64,000 nt of DNA from Lentzea jiangxiensis (GCF_900104175.1 NZ_FNIX01000007.1:186001-250000); one strand, 5' to 3'; shown: positions 8,582 to 17,163, counted from the first letter of the stretch. Notes: a model not told the origin generated them from the sequence alone. A program made the numbers and translations.

Positions 8582-8749
8582 ATGGGACAGTTGGGTGAGT
8601 TGTTCCCCGGCCGCAAGCTCCGCAGCGAGGCGACGGAGGCGGGCACGGGTGAGGACCACGAGGAGACCGGTCCGCTCGACCTGACTTCGGGCGCGGTCCG
8701 CTTGAGGCCGCGCCCGAAGCCCGTTCCGGCACCCGAGAGCGACGAGTGA
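8582..8749 (+). CDS. Small DUF6191-like protein, 55 aa
   Basis: The 55 residues include LGELFPGRKLRSEAT at the start and a terminal block GPLDLTSGAVRLRPRP. This resembles the GPIDLxSGxVxIRP ending of actinobacterial DUF6191 proteins, an assignment made from memory. TAGCCT at 8569-8574 lies 7 nt before the ATG, so the mRNA is probably leaderless. Function unknown. It lies between a small membrane protein and a YdcF-type membrane protein, all on the same strand. Confidence 0.6.
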   Translation: MGQLGELFPGRKLRSEATEAGTGEDHEETGPLDLTSGAVRLRPRPKPVPAPESDE

Positions 8750-8771
8750 TCACCGGCACTATCCTTGGCCG

Positions 8772-9767
8772 GTGTTCGCTGGCCTGCTCTTCCTCATTCC
8801 CGCCTCGTTCTTCCTCATCGGGGTGGCGCGCGACCGCCGACGCCTGAGCAACGCGGTCTGGCTCGGCATCGCGCTGCTGATGCTGCTGCTCTGGCTCGCG
8901 GGTGCCGGGCAGGACAACCCGGCGGTGAGCCTGCCGTTGCTGCTCGGCTTCGTCCTGGCGGTCCTCGGCCTGCTGCTGCTCCCGCTCGCTTTGCTGGCCA
9001 ACGGCGTCGTGATGCTGCGGCGCGAGGGTCGATCGCTGGGCAACCTGCTGTCGTTGCTCGCGGGCCTCGCCCTGATCGGCGAGATGCTCTACTTCTTCTG
9101 GGGGATCTCCCAGCCCAACGACTGGATCCGCGGCTCCGCCATCGGGTTGTTCCTGGTGTCGGCGTACATCGCGTTCCTGTTCGTGAGCCTGCTGCTGTAC
9201 TCCGTGATCTACGGCCGGACGGGCCGCCGCCACGGGTTCGACGGCATCGTCGTCCTCGGCGCCGGCCTGGTCGGGTCCCAGGTGCCGCCCCTGCTCGCGA
9301 ACCGGCTCGACCGCGCGTTGCGGCTGTACCGGCGCGACCGCGAGGCGGGGCGGTCACCCGTGATCGTCGTGTCGGGCGGGCAGGGGGCCGACGAGAACGT
9401 GTCCGAGGCCTTCGCCATGCGCGAGTACCTGCTCGAGCGCGGGGTGCCCGCCGACGACCTGGTGCTGGAGGACCAGGCGACCACGACCGAGGAGAACCTC
9501 CGCTACAGCAAGGCGTTGCTCGCCGAACGGGGTCTCAACGGCCGGGTCGTCGCGGTCACGAACAACTACCACGTGTTCCGCACCGCCGTGCTCTCCCGCA
9601 ACCAGGGCCTGCGGCTGCAGGTCATCGGCGCGCCCACGGCCTGGTACTTCGTGCCGAGCGCGTTCCTGCGGGAGTTCGTGGCGCTGCTGGTGCGCAACCC
9701 CGTCGTGCACGGCCTGGCGTGCGCCGTGCTGATGGCGGGCGGCCTCGTGCTGACGCAGATCGGCTGA
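8772..9767 (+). CDS. YdcF/DUF218 family membrane protein
   Basis: 331 residues: four to five hydrophobic helices in the first 150, then a DUF218 domain (GIVVLGAGLVGSQVPPLLANRLDRAL, IVVSGGQGADENVSEAFAMREYLLERGVP, EDQATTTEENLRYS, VTNNYHVFRTAVLSR). This matches the YdcF/SanA-like group tied to envelope homeostasis and vancomycin or detergent tolerance in other bacteria; the reaction is not established. The GTG start is backed by TATCCT at 8760-8765, 6 nt upstream. A final hydrophobic segment near the C-terminus may be another helix. Confidence 0.85.
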   Translation: MFAGLLFLIPASFFLIGVARDRRRLSNAVWLGIALLMLLLWLAGAGQDNPAVSLPLLLGFVLAVLGLLLLPLALLANGVVMLRREGRSLGNLLSLLAGLALIGEMLYFFWGISQPNDWIRGSAIGLFLVSAYIAFLFVSLLLYSVIYGRTGRRHGFDGIVVLGAGLVGSQVPPLLANRLDRALRLYRRDREAGRSPVIVVSGGQGADENVSEAFAMREYLLERGVPADDLVLEDQATTTEENLRYSKALLAERGLNGRVVAVTNNYHVFRTAVLSRNQGLRLQVIGAPTAWYFVPSAFLREFVALLVRNPVVHGLACAVLMAGGLVLTQIG

Positions 9768-9788
9768 CCGGGCAGCCGAGGGGCGCCT

Positions 9789-10238
9789 TCACCGAGCGCG
9801 CGTGAACCGCATGATCCAGTTCGGCTCCCAGGTCTCCCCACCGTCGTACGAGAACGCCTGCTGCCAGACAGGCTCCGGCCCCGCCGTCCAGTCGAACCGC
9901 AGCCTCACCGGATGCCCGCCTACCACGTCATCCCCGAGGAACACGCCGTGCTCCCCGTTGAACCGCCCCTCCAGCGGCGGGTCCAACTGGCCGGGAGCGC
10001 GGGTGGAAGCCCACCAGATGCGCCACACGTCACGAGCCGGGTCGTACTGGCGCAGCGTCATGCCCTCCCATCCGTCGGCGAAGAAGCTGTCGATGATCGC
10101 GGCGCCGCCGAGCAGCGGTCTCGCCTCGGCCGTCGCGTCGAACTCGACCCACTCGGTGCCGCGGCCCGGGATGTCGGCGATCTTGCGGTTGGCCACGTGC
10201 CACCGGCCGTGGAGGAAGTCGAAATCGTTCTCGCTCAC
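9789..10238 (-). CDS. DUF1579-like protein
   Basis: 149 residues beginning MSENDFDFLHGRWHVANRKI, the opening pattern of DUF1579/lipocalin-like actinobacterial proteins. Conserved features include LLGGAAIIDSF, GMTLRQYDPARDVWRIWWAS and YDGGETWEPNWIMRF. No catalytic function is established. It is transcribed away from the chitinase, and the two share a 120-bp intergenic region with an inverted repeat at 10260-10282. Confidence 0.75.
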   Translation of the reverse strand: MSENDFDFLHGRWHVANRKIADIPGRGTEWVEFDATAEARPLLGGAAIIDSFFADGWEGMTLRQYDPARDVWRIWWASTRAPGQLDPPLEGRFNGEHGVFLGDDVVGGHPVRLRFDWTAGPEPVWQQAFSYDGGETWEPNWIMRFTRAR

Positions 10239-10259
10239 GGAAACGGACGCTAAACCGAT

Positions 10260-10282
10260 TCACTGACACGGAATGTCAGTGA
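10260..10282. promoter_or_regulatory. 9-bp inverted repeat between divergent genes
   Basis: TCACTGACA-CGGAA-TGTCAGTGA is a perfect 9-bp inverted repeat with a 5-nt spacer. It lies 22 bp upstream of the DUF1579-like start and just upstream of the chitinase -35. The symmetry and position fit an operator for a dimeric regulator; no regulator is encoded next door. Confidence 0.5.
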
Positions 10283-10289
10283 TCGAGTA

Positions 10290-10319
10290 TTGACCTAAAG
10301 GTCTGGACCATTTTACCGT
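10290..10319 (+). promoter_or_regulatory. Chitinase promoter with DasR-like (dre) site
   Basis: TTGACC (10290-10295) and TACCGT (10314-10319) form a -35/-10 pair with an 18-bp spacer. Inside it lies AGGTCTGGACCA (10299-10310). Its complement, TGGTCCAGACCT, equals the 12-bp direct-repeat element described for Streptomyces chitinase promoters and fits the DasR dre consensus. Binding there would block the promoter until N-acetylglucosamine-derived signals release the repressor. Confidence 0.7.
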
Positions 10320-10359
10320 TCCCGGCAGGGGCCGCCGCCCTAGCCAGGAGGTCCTTCCC

Positions 10360-12708
10360 TTGCGACTGCTCGCCAGAGTGGTTCCGGTGCTAGCCCTGCT
10401 AGCCGGGACCGTGATAGCTGTGACCACCGCGCCGACCGCAGCCGCAGCCCACGAGGACTGCCGGCCGGACGGGCTGTACAAGACGCCGGGTGTCGAGTCG
10501 CCGTACTGCACGGTCTACGACACCGCCGGGCGCGAGATCATGGGGGACGAGTCCCGGAGGGTCATCGGGTACTTCACGAGCTGGCGCACCGGCAAGAACG
10601 GTCAGCCGGGCTACCTCGCGAAGGACATCCCCTGGAACAAGGTCACGCACCTGAACTACGCGTTCGCGCACATCGACGCGCAGAACAAGATCTCGGTCGG
10701 CGCGAACAGCCCGGCCAACTCGTCGATCGGCATGGAGTGGCCGGGTGTCGCGGGCTCCGAGATGGACCCGTCGCTGCCCTACAAGGGGCACTTCAACCAG
10801 CTGACGAAGTTCAAGAAGCAGCACCCGGACGTCAAGACGCTGATCTCGGTCGGCGGCTGGGCGGAGACGGGCGGTTTCTTCAACGCCGACGGCACCCGCA
10901 ACGCTTCGGGCGGCTTCTACAAGCTCGGCCAGAACCAGGCCGCGATCGACACGTTCGCGGACAGCGTCGTGGCCTTCCTGCGCCAGTACGGCTTCAACGG
11001 CGCTGACATCGACTACGAGTACGCGACGTCGAACAACCACGCCGGCAACCCCGACGACTTCTGGATCTCCAACGCCAACCGCGGCACGCTGTGGGCCGGC
11101 TACCAGGCGATCATGAAGACGTTGCGCGAGAAGCTCGACCGCGCCGGTGCCGCCGACGGCAAGCACTACCTGCTGACCGCCGCCGTGCCCGCCTCGGGCT
11201 GGCTGCTGCGCGGCCAGGAGGCGTACCAGGTCGTCAAGTACCTCGACTACCTCAACGTCATGAGCTACGACCTGCACGGCTCGTGGAACCACTTCGTCGG
11301 CCCGAACGCCGCTCTCTACGACGACGGCAAGGACGGCGAGCTCTCGGCCGGTGGCGTCTACACGGCCCCGCAGTACGAGGGCATGGGCTATCTCAACACC
11401 GACTGGGCGTACCACTACTACCGCGGCGCCATGCAGGCCGGACGCATCAACATCGGTGTGCCGTTCTACTCGCGCGGCTGGCAGGGCGTCACCGGTGGCA
11501 CGAACGGGTTGTGGGGCAAGGCGGCGTTGCCGAACCAGTCGCAGTGCCCGCCCGGCACCGGTTCCTCGGTCGGCTCGACCACGCCGTGCGGCAACGGCGC
11601 GTCCGGCATCGACAACATCTGGCACGACGTCACCGCCGGTGGCGCCGAGGTCCCGTCCGGTGTGAACCCGTTGTGGCACACCAAGAACCTCGAAGCCAAG
11701 ATCGCCGGTTCGTACGGTCCGCAGTACGGTCTCGACCCGGTCAACGACCCGACCGACCGCCTCACCGGCACCTACACGCCGCACTACGACTCGACGCTGA
11801 AGTCGCCGTGGTTGTGGAACAACGACAAGAAGGTGTTCCTCTCCACCGAGACCGAGCAGTCGATCGCGGAGAAGGCGAAGTACGTGCGGGACAAGGGTCT
11901 CGGCGGCATCATGATCTGGGAGCTCGCCGGTGACTACCGGTTCGACTCCGCCAAGAACGAGTACTTTATCGGTGACACCCTGCTGTCGACCATCAACACC
12001 GGCCTGAACGGTGCCGCGCCCTACGGCGCCCTGAAGGCCACCACGCAGCAGACGCAGTCGCTGGCCGTGGACGTCGACATCTACGGCTACGCGCTGGGGG
12101 ACAACAACTACCCGATCACGCCGAAGATCAAGTTCACCAACCGGTCGAACGTCACGATCCCCGGCGGGACGAAGATCGCGTTCGACTACGGCACCAGCGC
12201 TCCCGGCAGCATGGCCGACCAGTCCGGCTTCGGGCTGAAGGTCGTCTCGAAGGGACACACCGGGCCGAACGTGGGCGGCCTGAAGGGCGACTTCCAGAAG
12301 GTGGAGCTCGCGCTGCCGTCGTGGCAGTCGCTCGCACCGGGCGCGTCGATCGAGCTGACCGTCAGCTACCAGCTGCCGATCTCGACCCCGTCGAACTTCG
12401 TGTTCACGTTCGGCGGCCAGTCGTACGCGATCTCGGCTGACCACCCGCGCATCGGTGGCGGCACCCCGCCGACCTCCACGACCACGTCCACGACGACCAC
12501 GACCACCACCACGACCACCACGACGACCACGACGACCACGACCCCGCCGGTCTGCTCGCTGCCGGCGTGGGACAGGGCGAAGGTCTACAACGGAGGCAAC
12601 GAGGTGTCGCACAAGGGCCGCAAGTGGCGGGCCCAGTGGTGGACGCAGGGCGAGGAGCCCGGCACCGCCGGTGAGTGGGGCGTCTGGCGCGACCAGGGCG
12701 CCTGCTAG
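10360..12708 (+). CDS. Secreted GH18 chitinase with C-terminal chitin-binding domain
   Basis: 782 residues starting at TTG behind AGGAGG (10346-10351). Order: signal peptide (about 1-30, ending AAAA), GH18 catalytic domain (about 65-550), an Ig/FnIII-like accessory domain (about 565-695), a Thr-rich linker (about 703-730), and a CBM5/12 chitin-binding domain (PAWDRAKVYNGGNEVSHKGR to the C-terminal Cys). The catalytic motif DxxDxDxE reads N213-G-A-D216-I-D218-Y-E220: the proton donor Glu is intact but the first Asp is Asn. It should hydrolyse chitin outside the cell. The dre site in its promoter points to DasR and GlcNAc control. Confidence 0.94.
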   Translation: MRLLARVVPVLALLAGTVIAVTTAPTAAAAHEDCRPDGLYKTPGVESPYCTVYDTAGREIMGDESRRVIGYFTSWRTGKNGQPGYLAKDIPWNKVTHLNYAFAHIDAQNKISVGANSPANSSIGMEWPGVAGSEMDPSLPYKGHFNQLTKFKKQHPDVKTLISVGGWAETGGFFNADGTRNASGGFYKLGQNQAAIDTFADSVVAFLRQYGFNGADIDYEYATSNNHAGNPDDFWISNANRGTLWAGYQAIMKTLREKLDRAGAADGKHYLLTAAVPASGWLLRGQEAYQVVKYLDYLNVMSYDLHGSWNHFVGPNAALYDDGKDGELSAGGVYTAPQYEGMGYLNTDWAYHYYRGAMQAGRINIGVPFYSRGWQGVTGGTNGLWGKAALPNQSQCPPGTGSSVGSTTPCGNGASGIDNIWHDVTAGGAEVPSGVNPLWHTKNLEAKIAGSYGPQYGLDPVNDPTDRLTGTYTPHYDSTLKSPWLWNNDKKVFLSTETEQSIAEKAKYVRDKGLGGIMIWELAGDYRFDSAKNEYFIGDTLLSTINTGLNGAAPYGALKATTQQTQSLAVDVDIYGYALGDNNYPITPKIKFTNRSNVTIPGGTKIAFDYGTSAPGSMADQSGFGLKVVSKGHTGPNVGGLKGDFQKVELALPSWQSLAPGASIELTVSYQLPISTPSNFVFTFGGQSYAISADHPRIGGGTPPTSTTTSTTTTTTTTTTTTTTTTTTPPVCSLPAWDRAKVYNGGNEVSHKGRKWRAQWWTQGEEPGTAGEWGVWRDQGAC
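12472..12543 (+). repeat. ACC/ACG simple repeat encoding the poly-Thr linker
   Basis: A run of Thr codons, almost all ACC or ACG with a few Ser/Pro, lies between the chitinase accessory and chitin-binding domains. Such runs can change length by slippage and are probably O-glycosylated spacers. Confidence 0.85.
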
Positions 12709-12756
12709 TCCCTGGGAGTCAGCGACCTGTCAGGCGCGGGCCTTAGGCTGTCGAAC

Positions 12757-13191
12757 GTGACCGCCCAAGACCCGCGCCTGCAGGAGCTGGTCCTGCTCCG
12801 CAAGGTCCGCGACCGGATCGACCGCGAGTACCGCCAGCCGCTCGACGTGGCGGCACTCGCGCGCGGCGTCCACCTGTCGGCGGGCCACCTCTCGCGCGCG
12901 TTCCGCGCCGCGTTCGGCGAGTCGCCCTACAGCTACCTCATGACCCGCCGCATCGAGCGCGCCATGACGTTGCTGCGTCGCGGCGACATGTCCGTCACCG
13001 ACGTCTGCTTCGAGGTCGGCTGCAGCTCGCTCGGCACGTTCAGCACGAGGTTCTCCGAACTCGTGGGCATGTCACCCAGCCAGTACCGCAAGGTCGCCGC
13101 GACCGACGGCCTGGGCATCCCGAACTGCCTGGCCAAGGCCGTGATGCGGCCGATCAGGAATCGAGAAGCGACCGCCGGGCCCGCGGACTAG
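12757..13191 (+). CDS. AraC family regulator, HTH only
   Basis: 144 residues made almost entirely of the two-helix-turn-helix AraC DNA-binding domain (LDVAALARGVHLSAGHLSRAFRAAFGESPYSYLMTRRI, then MSVTDVCFEVGCSSLGTFSTRF). No N-terminal cupin is present, so it is a short DNA-binding form. TAGGCT at 12744-12749 stands 7 nt before the GTG, supporting a leaderless start. The next gene, a VOC protein, is tightly linked; AraC plus VOC pairs are common in actinomycetes and usually act together. Confidence 0.88.
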   Translation: MTAQDPRLQELVLLRKVRDRIDREYRQPLDVAALARGVHLSAGHLSRAFRAAFGESPYSYLMTRRIERAMTLLRRGDMSVTDVCFEVGCSSLGTFSTRFSELVGMSPSQYRKVAATDGLGIPNCLAKAVMRPIRNREATAGPAD

Positions 13192-13201
13192 GTTGACCGC
13201 C

Positions 13202-13624
13202 ATGTCCGTCATCATCGCCTCGGCGTTCCTCCCGGCAGACGACCCCGAGAAGTCCCTCGGCTTCTTCCGCGACGCCCTCGGCTTCGAGGTCCGCCAGGAC
13301 GTCGGCCAGGGCACCATGCGCTGGATCACCGTCGGTCCGCCCGGCCAGCCCGAGACCGGCATCGTCCTGCACCCGCCCGCCGCCGACCCCGGCGTGAGCG
13401 ACGAGGAGCGCCGCACGATCGCCGTCCTGATGGCCAAGGGCGTCTACACGGCCATCTCGCTCGCCTCGAAGGACCTGCAGGGCACGTTCGACCGCGCGCG
13501 GGCGTGGGTCGAGTCGTCCGGCGCCGGCGAGGTGCTGCAGGAGCCCGAGGACCAGCCGTGGGGCGTGCGCGACTGCTCGTTCCGCGACCCGGCCGGCAAC
13601 CTGGTTCGCATCAACCAGCTGTGA
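13202..13624 (+). CDS. VOC (glyoxalase/bleomycin-resistance fold) protein
   Basis: 140 residues with the VOC pattern: an N-terminal strand then PEKSLGFFRDALGFEV, and the C-terminal signature WGVRDCSFRDPAGNLVRI. The ATG at 13202 is used because TAGGTT at 13189-13194, overlapping the AraC stop codon, is 7 nt upstream. An in-frame TTG at 13193 is less likely. Members bind or modify small molecules, often with a metal. The substrate is unknown. It overlaps the convergent MBL gene by 14 nt. Confidence 0.85.
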   Translation: MSVIIASAFLPADDPEKSLGFFRDALGFEVRQDVGQGTMRWITVGPPGQPETGIVLHPPAADPGVSDEERRTIAVLMAKGVYTAISLASKDLQGTFDRARAWVESSGAGEVLQEPEDQPWGVRDCSFRDPAGNLVRINQL

Positions 13625-14363
13625 TCGTCGTGCCCGGCTCGGCGTAGGACACCTCGCCCGAGTACCGCGACGAGGCACGGGTGACCGCGTCCCGCGAGGT
13701 CAGGAAGCGGCCCACGTGCGTGACGACCAAGCGGCCCGCACCGGCTTCGGAGGCCGTCCGACCTGCGTGCTCCGGTGTGTGGTGGGCCATGTCCGCGGTC
13801 TCCTCCGCGCTTTCGCTCTCACACAGCAGCACGTCGGTGCCGCGCGCCAGTTCGACCAGGCTCGCGCAGCGCGCGGTGTCGCCGGAGTAGGTGAGCGACC
13901 TGCCGCCCGCCTCGACGCGCAGGCCGAACGCCGGGATGCCGTGCTCGACGGCGGCCGTCGTGAGGGTGGCCGAGCCGACGGTCACCTGGTGGCCGTCGTG
14001 CAGTTCGGTGATCGCGAACGCCGACTCGACCGGGCTGCGCTCCGGTCCGTTGGTGAGGAACGCGGCCAGGCGGTCCGCGGTGCCGGGCGGCCCGTACAGC
14101 GGCACCGGGTCGCGCTCGACGTCCGCGAACAACAGGGCGTAGTAGGCGGTGAGCAGGTCCGCGCTGTGGTCGGCGTGCAGGTGCGAGATCCAGATCGCGT
14201 CGAGGTCCTGCAGGCGCGTGTGCCGTTGCAGCGGGCCGAGCGTGCCGGCGCCCGCGTCCACCCACAGGCGCGTGCCGCCGTGCGACACGAGGTAGCCGGA
14301 GCACGGGTTGTCCACGCTCGGGTAGGGCGTCGCGCAGCCGAGCACCGTCACACTGAGGTCCAT
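13611..14363 (-). CDS. MBL-fold metallo-hydrolase
   Basis: 250 residues of the metallo-beta-lactamase fold, resembling the RNase Z-like / cyclic phosphodiesterase group. Metal-ligand motif HLHADHSADL is near residue 60; later ligands include VEHGIPAFGL, YSGDT and MAHHTPEHAG, and a final His lies in VVTHVGRF. The protein starts directly with MDLSVTVLGCATPYPS. TACGCT lies 6 nt before the ATG (14370-14375 on the complement). It should be a cytoplasmic zinc hydrolase; the substrate could be a phosphodiester, but sequence alone does not decide. Confidence 0.87.
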   Translation of the reverse strand: MDLSVTVLGCATPYPSVDNPCSGYLVSHGGTRLWVDAGAGTLGPLQRHTRLQDLDAIWISHLHADHSADLLTAYYALLFADVERDPVPLYGPPGTADRLAAFLTNGPERSPVESAFAITELHDGHQVTVGSATLTTAAVEHGIPAFGLRVEAGGRSLTYSGDTARCASLVELARGTDVLLCESESAEETADMAHHTPEHAGRTASEAGAGRLVVTHVGRFLTSRDAVTRASSRYSGEVSYAEPGTTITAG

Positions 14364-14411
14364 GCACCGAGCGTAGATCAACGGGCTCCGGCGGCAGGTA
14401 CCTTGAGCCCC

Positions 14412-15674
14412 GTGGAAGAGCCCGACTGGAACGAGTGGCGGCGGCCCGGACCCACGCCCGCGCAACGACGGCGTGACATAGGCATCGCCGTGATCGTGCT
14501 GCTGTGCGCGATCGAGGTCACGACGCTGGTCAACAGCATGGGCGCCTTCGCGTTCAGGAACCCGCCGAGCCTCGCCGCGCAGCTGGTGTGGATGGTCGCG
14601 CTGTCCGTGCCGCTGGTGGTGCGCCGCCGCTACCCGCTCGCCGTCGTGGTCGTGGTGTCCGTGATCTTCATCGCGGCGCAGATGAACCGCGTCGGTGACA
14701 ACCTGGTGCCGTCCGCGATCCTGTTCCTCGCGATCTTCACCGTCGGCGCGTGGGAGAGGAATCGCGTCGTGGCGCGGTGGTCGCGCGTCGGCGTCATCGT
14801 CTCGATGTTCCTGTGGCTGGGGTTCAACCTCGTCCGCGCGCTGCTCGGGCCGAGGGGCGACTTCGAGAACGCGGCGGGGCCGATCGACCCCGTGCTCGCG
14901 TCCGTCCTCTACGGACTCGAGTTCAACGTTTTCTTCTTCCTGTTCGCCTACGTCGTCGGCGAGATGGCGTGGCTGGGAGCTCGCCGCCTGGCTCAGCTGG
15001 AGTTCCAGCAGGAGGAGCTGCGGCGTTCGCAGGAGCAGAACACCCGGGGCGCCATCACGGCCGAACGCATGCGCATCGCCCGCGACCTCCACGACGTCGT
15101 GGCGCACCACGTGTCCGTGATGGGCATCCAGGCAGGTGCCGCCCGCCGCGTCCTGGACTCCGACCCGGCCTTGGCCCGCGACGCGCTGCAGACCGTCGAG
15201 CAGACCGCCCGGACCGCGATCAGCGAGCTGCGCGGCCTGCTCGGCGTGCTGCGCGCCGACGCCGAACCCGACCTGAAGGCCGCTCCCGGACTCGACGACC
15301 TGCCGGAGCTGCTCGAGAACGCCCGCGCAACCGGCCTCGACGTCTCGCACGGCGTCTACGGTGCACCTCGGGAGGTGCCGTCTGGTGTCGCCTTGTCGGC
15401 GTATCGGGTCGTGCAGGAAGCACTGACGAACGTGGTGAAGCACGCCGACGCCAAGCACGTCGACGTGCGGATGCGGTTCCTCGACAGCGCTCTGGAGGTG
15501 GAGATCACCGACGACGGGCGCGGCCGTCCCTCCCAGACCGGACCAGGCTTCGGGCTCGTCGGCATGCGGGAACGTCTGGCCGTGCACGGCGGTTCGCTGG
15601 AAGCAGGACCAAGGCGCGAAGCGGGCTACCTGGTCCGTGCGTCGCTGCCGACGGCTTCGGAGGAGAAGGCGTGA
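14412..15674 (+). CDS. NarL-class sensor histidine kinase
   Basis: 420 residues. Four or five transmembrane helices fill about residues 20-190. The HisKA_3 dimerisation segment follows with the phosphoacceptor His in ARDLHDVVAHHVSVMG, then a HATPase_c domain (ALTNVVKHADAKHVDV, DDGRGRPS, GFGLVGMRERL). TACCTT at 14399-14404 is 7 nt before the GTG. The kinase stop overlaps the regulator start (GTGA), so the pair is coupled. With almost no extracytoplasmic domain it probably senses a membrane-linked signal. The target is unknown; the small membrane protein at 16427 is a candidate. Confidence 0.92.
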   Translation: MEEPDWNEWRRPGPTPAQRRRDIGIAVIVLLCAIEVTTLVNSMGAFAFRNPPSLAAQLVWMVALSVPLVVRRRYPLAVVVVVSVIFIAAQMNRVGDNLVPSAILFLAIFTVGAWERNRVVARWSRVGVIVSMFLWLGFNLVRALLGPRGDFENAAGPIDPVLASVLYGLEFNVFFFLFAYVVGEMAWLGARRLAQLEFQQEELRRSQEQNTRGAITAERMRIARDLHDVVAHHVSVMGIQAGAARRVLDSDPALARDALQTVEQTARTAISELRGLLGVLRADAEPDLKAAPGLDDLPELLENARATGLDVSHGVYGAPREVPSGVALSAYRVVQEALTNVVKHADAKHVDVRMRFLDSALEVEITDDGRGRPSQTGPGFGLVGMRERLAVHGGSLEAGPRREAGYLVRASLPTASEEKA

Positions 15675-16318
15675 GCTTGCGAGTCGTGCTGGCCGACGAC
15701 CAGGACCTGGTCCGAGCCGGCTTCCGGGTCATCCTCGGCACCGAGCCGGGCATCGAGGTGGTCGGCGAGGCGGGCGACGGTGCCCAGGCCGTCGAGCTGG
15801 TCGCGGAGCTGAAGCCGGACGTCGTGCTGATGGACGTCCAGATGCCGCGCGTGGACGGCCTCGAGGCCACCCGCCAGATCCTTTCGGCGGGGCACGGCAC
15901 CCGCGTGGTCATCCTGACGACGTTCGACCGCGAGGACTACCTCTTCGAGGCGCTGCAGGCGGGGGCGAGCGGCTTCCTGCTCAAGAACGCCTCACCCGAG
16001 GACCTGGTGGAGTCCGTCCGCGTCGTCGCCCGCGGCGACGCCCTCCTGTCACCCGAGGTGACGCGCCGGGTCATCGCGCGCTTCAGCACCTCCGCGCGGG
16101 AGCGCACCCGTCCGCCGGAGCTCACCGACCGCGAGTTCGAGGTGCTGGTGGAGCTGGCGAAGGGCGCCTCGAACGCGGAGATCGCCGCCACGCTGTTCCT
16201 GGGGGAGACCACCGTGAAGACGCACGTCTCGCGCGTGCTGACCAAGCTGGGCCTGCGCGACCGCACCCACGCCGTCGTGTTCGCCTACGAGCGCGGGATC
16301 GTGACGCCGGGTGGCTGA
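15671..16318 (+). CDS. NarL/FixJ response regulator
   Basis: 215 residues: receiver domain (DD at 9-10, phosphoacceptor Asp in VVLMDVQMPRVDG, Lys in LKNASP) followed by a LuxR-type HTH (LTDREFEVLVELAKGASNAEIAATLFLGETTVKTHVSRVLTKLGL). The GTG overlaps the kinase stop by 4 nt. It should be phosphorylated by that kinase and act on nearby or unlinked promoters. An 8-bp inverted repeat downstream at 16376-16408 may be one of its sites or a weak terminator. Confidence 0.93.
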   Translation: MSLRVVLADDQDLVRAGFRVILGTEPGIEVVGEAGDGAQAVELVAELKPDVVLMDVQMPRVDGLEATRQILSAGHGTRVVILTTFDREDYLFEALQAGASGFLLKNASPEDLVESVRVVARGDALLSPEVTRRVIARFSTSARERTRPPELTDREFEVLVELAKGASNAEIAATLFLGETTVKTHVSRVLTKLGLRDRTHAVVFAYERGIVTPGG

Positions 16319-16375
16319 GGCTCGTACGCAGACTGACGTACGCGGGATCCTTGTGTGAGCGGATGATGCGGGCGT

Positions 16376-16408
16376 TCGTGGTGGCGAGAGTAGAACGCGA
16401 CACCACGA
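16376..16408. promoter_or_regulatory. 8-bp inverted repeat upstream of a membrane-protein gene
   Basis: TCGTGGTG (16376-16383) and CACCACGA (16401-16408) are perfect inverted arms with a 17-nt spacer, between the response-regulator stop and the next ATG at 16427. The site could be an operator or an mRNA hairpin; there is no T tract. Confidence 0.35.
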
Positions 16409-16426
16409 GAGAAGGAGCGCACCGCG

Positions 16427-16963
16427 ATGACTTCCACCCGCAAGCTCAGTGGCCGTACCCGCAAGGCGGTGCTGCTCGTGCACGTCCTGGCGGCGGCGGC
16501 GTGGCTCGGCATCGACCTCGCGTTCGGGATCCTCGTCGTGGTCGCCCTGTCCACAGAGGACACCTCGGTGGCCGGCATCGCCGTCCAGGCCGTGGACCTC
16601 TTCGCGATCTGGCCGATGTTCGGGGCCAGCGTCGTGTGCATGATCTCCGGCGTCGTTCTCGGTCTGGGCAGCAGGTACGGGCTCGTGCGGTACTGGTGGG
16701 TCGCTCTCAAGCTGTTCCTGAACGTCGGCATGTCGCTGCTGATCGCCTTCGCGCTGCGGCCGGGCGTGGCGGAGGCGGCGCGGATCGGCGAGCGGATGCT
16801 GGCGGGCGACCCGTCCGCGGTGCTGCCGTCCGGCCTGGCGCACCCGGTCGTGGTGGCGCCGACGTTGCTGCTGCTCGCCTACTTCCTGTCGGTGTTCAAG
16901 CCCTGGGGCCGGATCCGCTCGGCTGCGCGACCGGAGCGCCGTGATCTGGTCGGGGCGGTCTAG
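16427..16963 (+). CDS. Four-helix membrane protein, DUF2269-like
   Basis: 178 residues with about four hydrophobic helices (residues 12-40, 50-75, 88-107, 140-160). The first is preceded by a basic cytoplasmic start and contains LLVHVLAAAAWLGIDLAFG. Resembles DUF2269-type integral membrane proteins without known activity. A GGAG ribosome-binding site precedes the ATG. It is 108 nt downstream of the two-component system on the same strand and may be a target of it. Function unknown. Confidence 0.7.
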   Translation: MTSTRKLSGRTRKAVLLVHVLAAAAWLGIDLAFGILVVVALSTEDTSVAGIAVQAVDLFAIWPMFGASVVCMISGVVLGLGSRYGLVRYWWVALKLFLNVGMSLLIAFALRPGVAEAARIGERMLAGDPSAVLPSGLAHPVVVAPTLLLLAYFLSVFKPWGRIRSAARPERRDLVGAV

Positions 16964-17160
16964 TGGCTCGGCCCGCCCCAGAAGTCCACCCTCATCACGA
17001 ACCGCCGCTTCGTCGGACGCGTGACCTCCACGAACCCGGCCTCCTCGAGCACCTGCCGCGCTCGTACGTCGGCTCCTGCCGCCGAAACGCCTTGCGCACA
17101 AGGAACACCTCACGGCCCACACGCCGTCGTCGTCCGACGGCAGGATCCGGATCCTCCGGC
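16960..17160 (-). pseudogene. Frameshifted remnant of a small gene
   Basis: Three consecutive minus-strand segments in three frames read as one protein-like text. They are RRIRILPSDDDGVWAV, then EVFLVRKAFRRQEPTYER, then RQVLEEAGFVEVTRPTK with a good C-terminus VDFWGGPSH and TAG at 16962-16960. Each segment has strong third-position GC only in its own frame. This indicates at least two frameshifts in a former gene of about 65 residues. The family is not recognised. It overlaps the stop codon of the neighbouring membrane-protein gene. Confidence 0.45.
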
Positions 17161-17163
17161 CGA

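Noticed and set aside
12472-12543. Candidate short CRISPR-like repeat
   Set aside because: It is a Thr-codon run inside the chitinase linker with no spacers.
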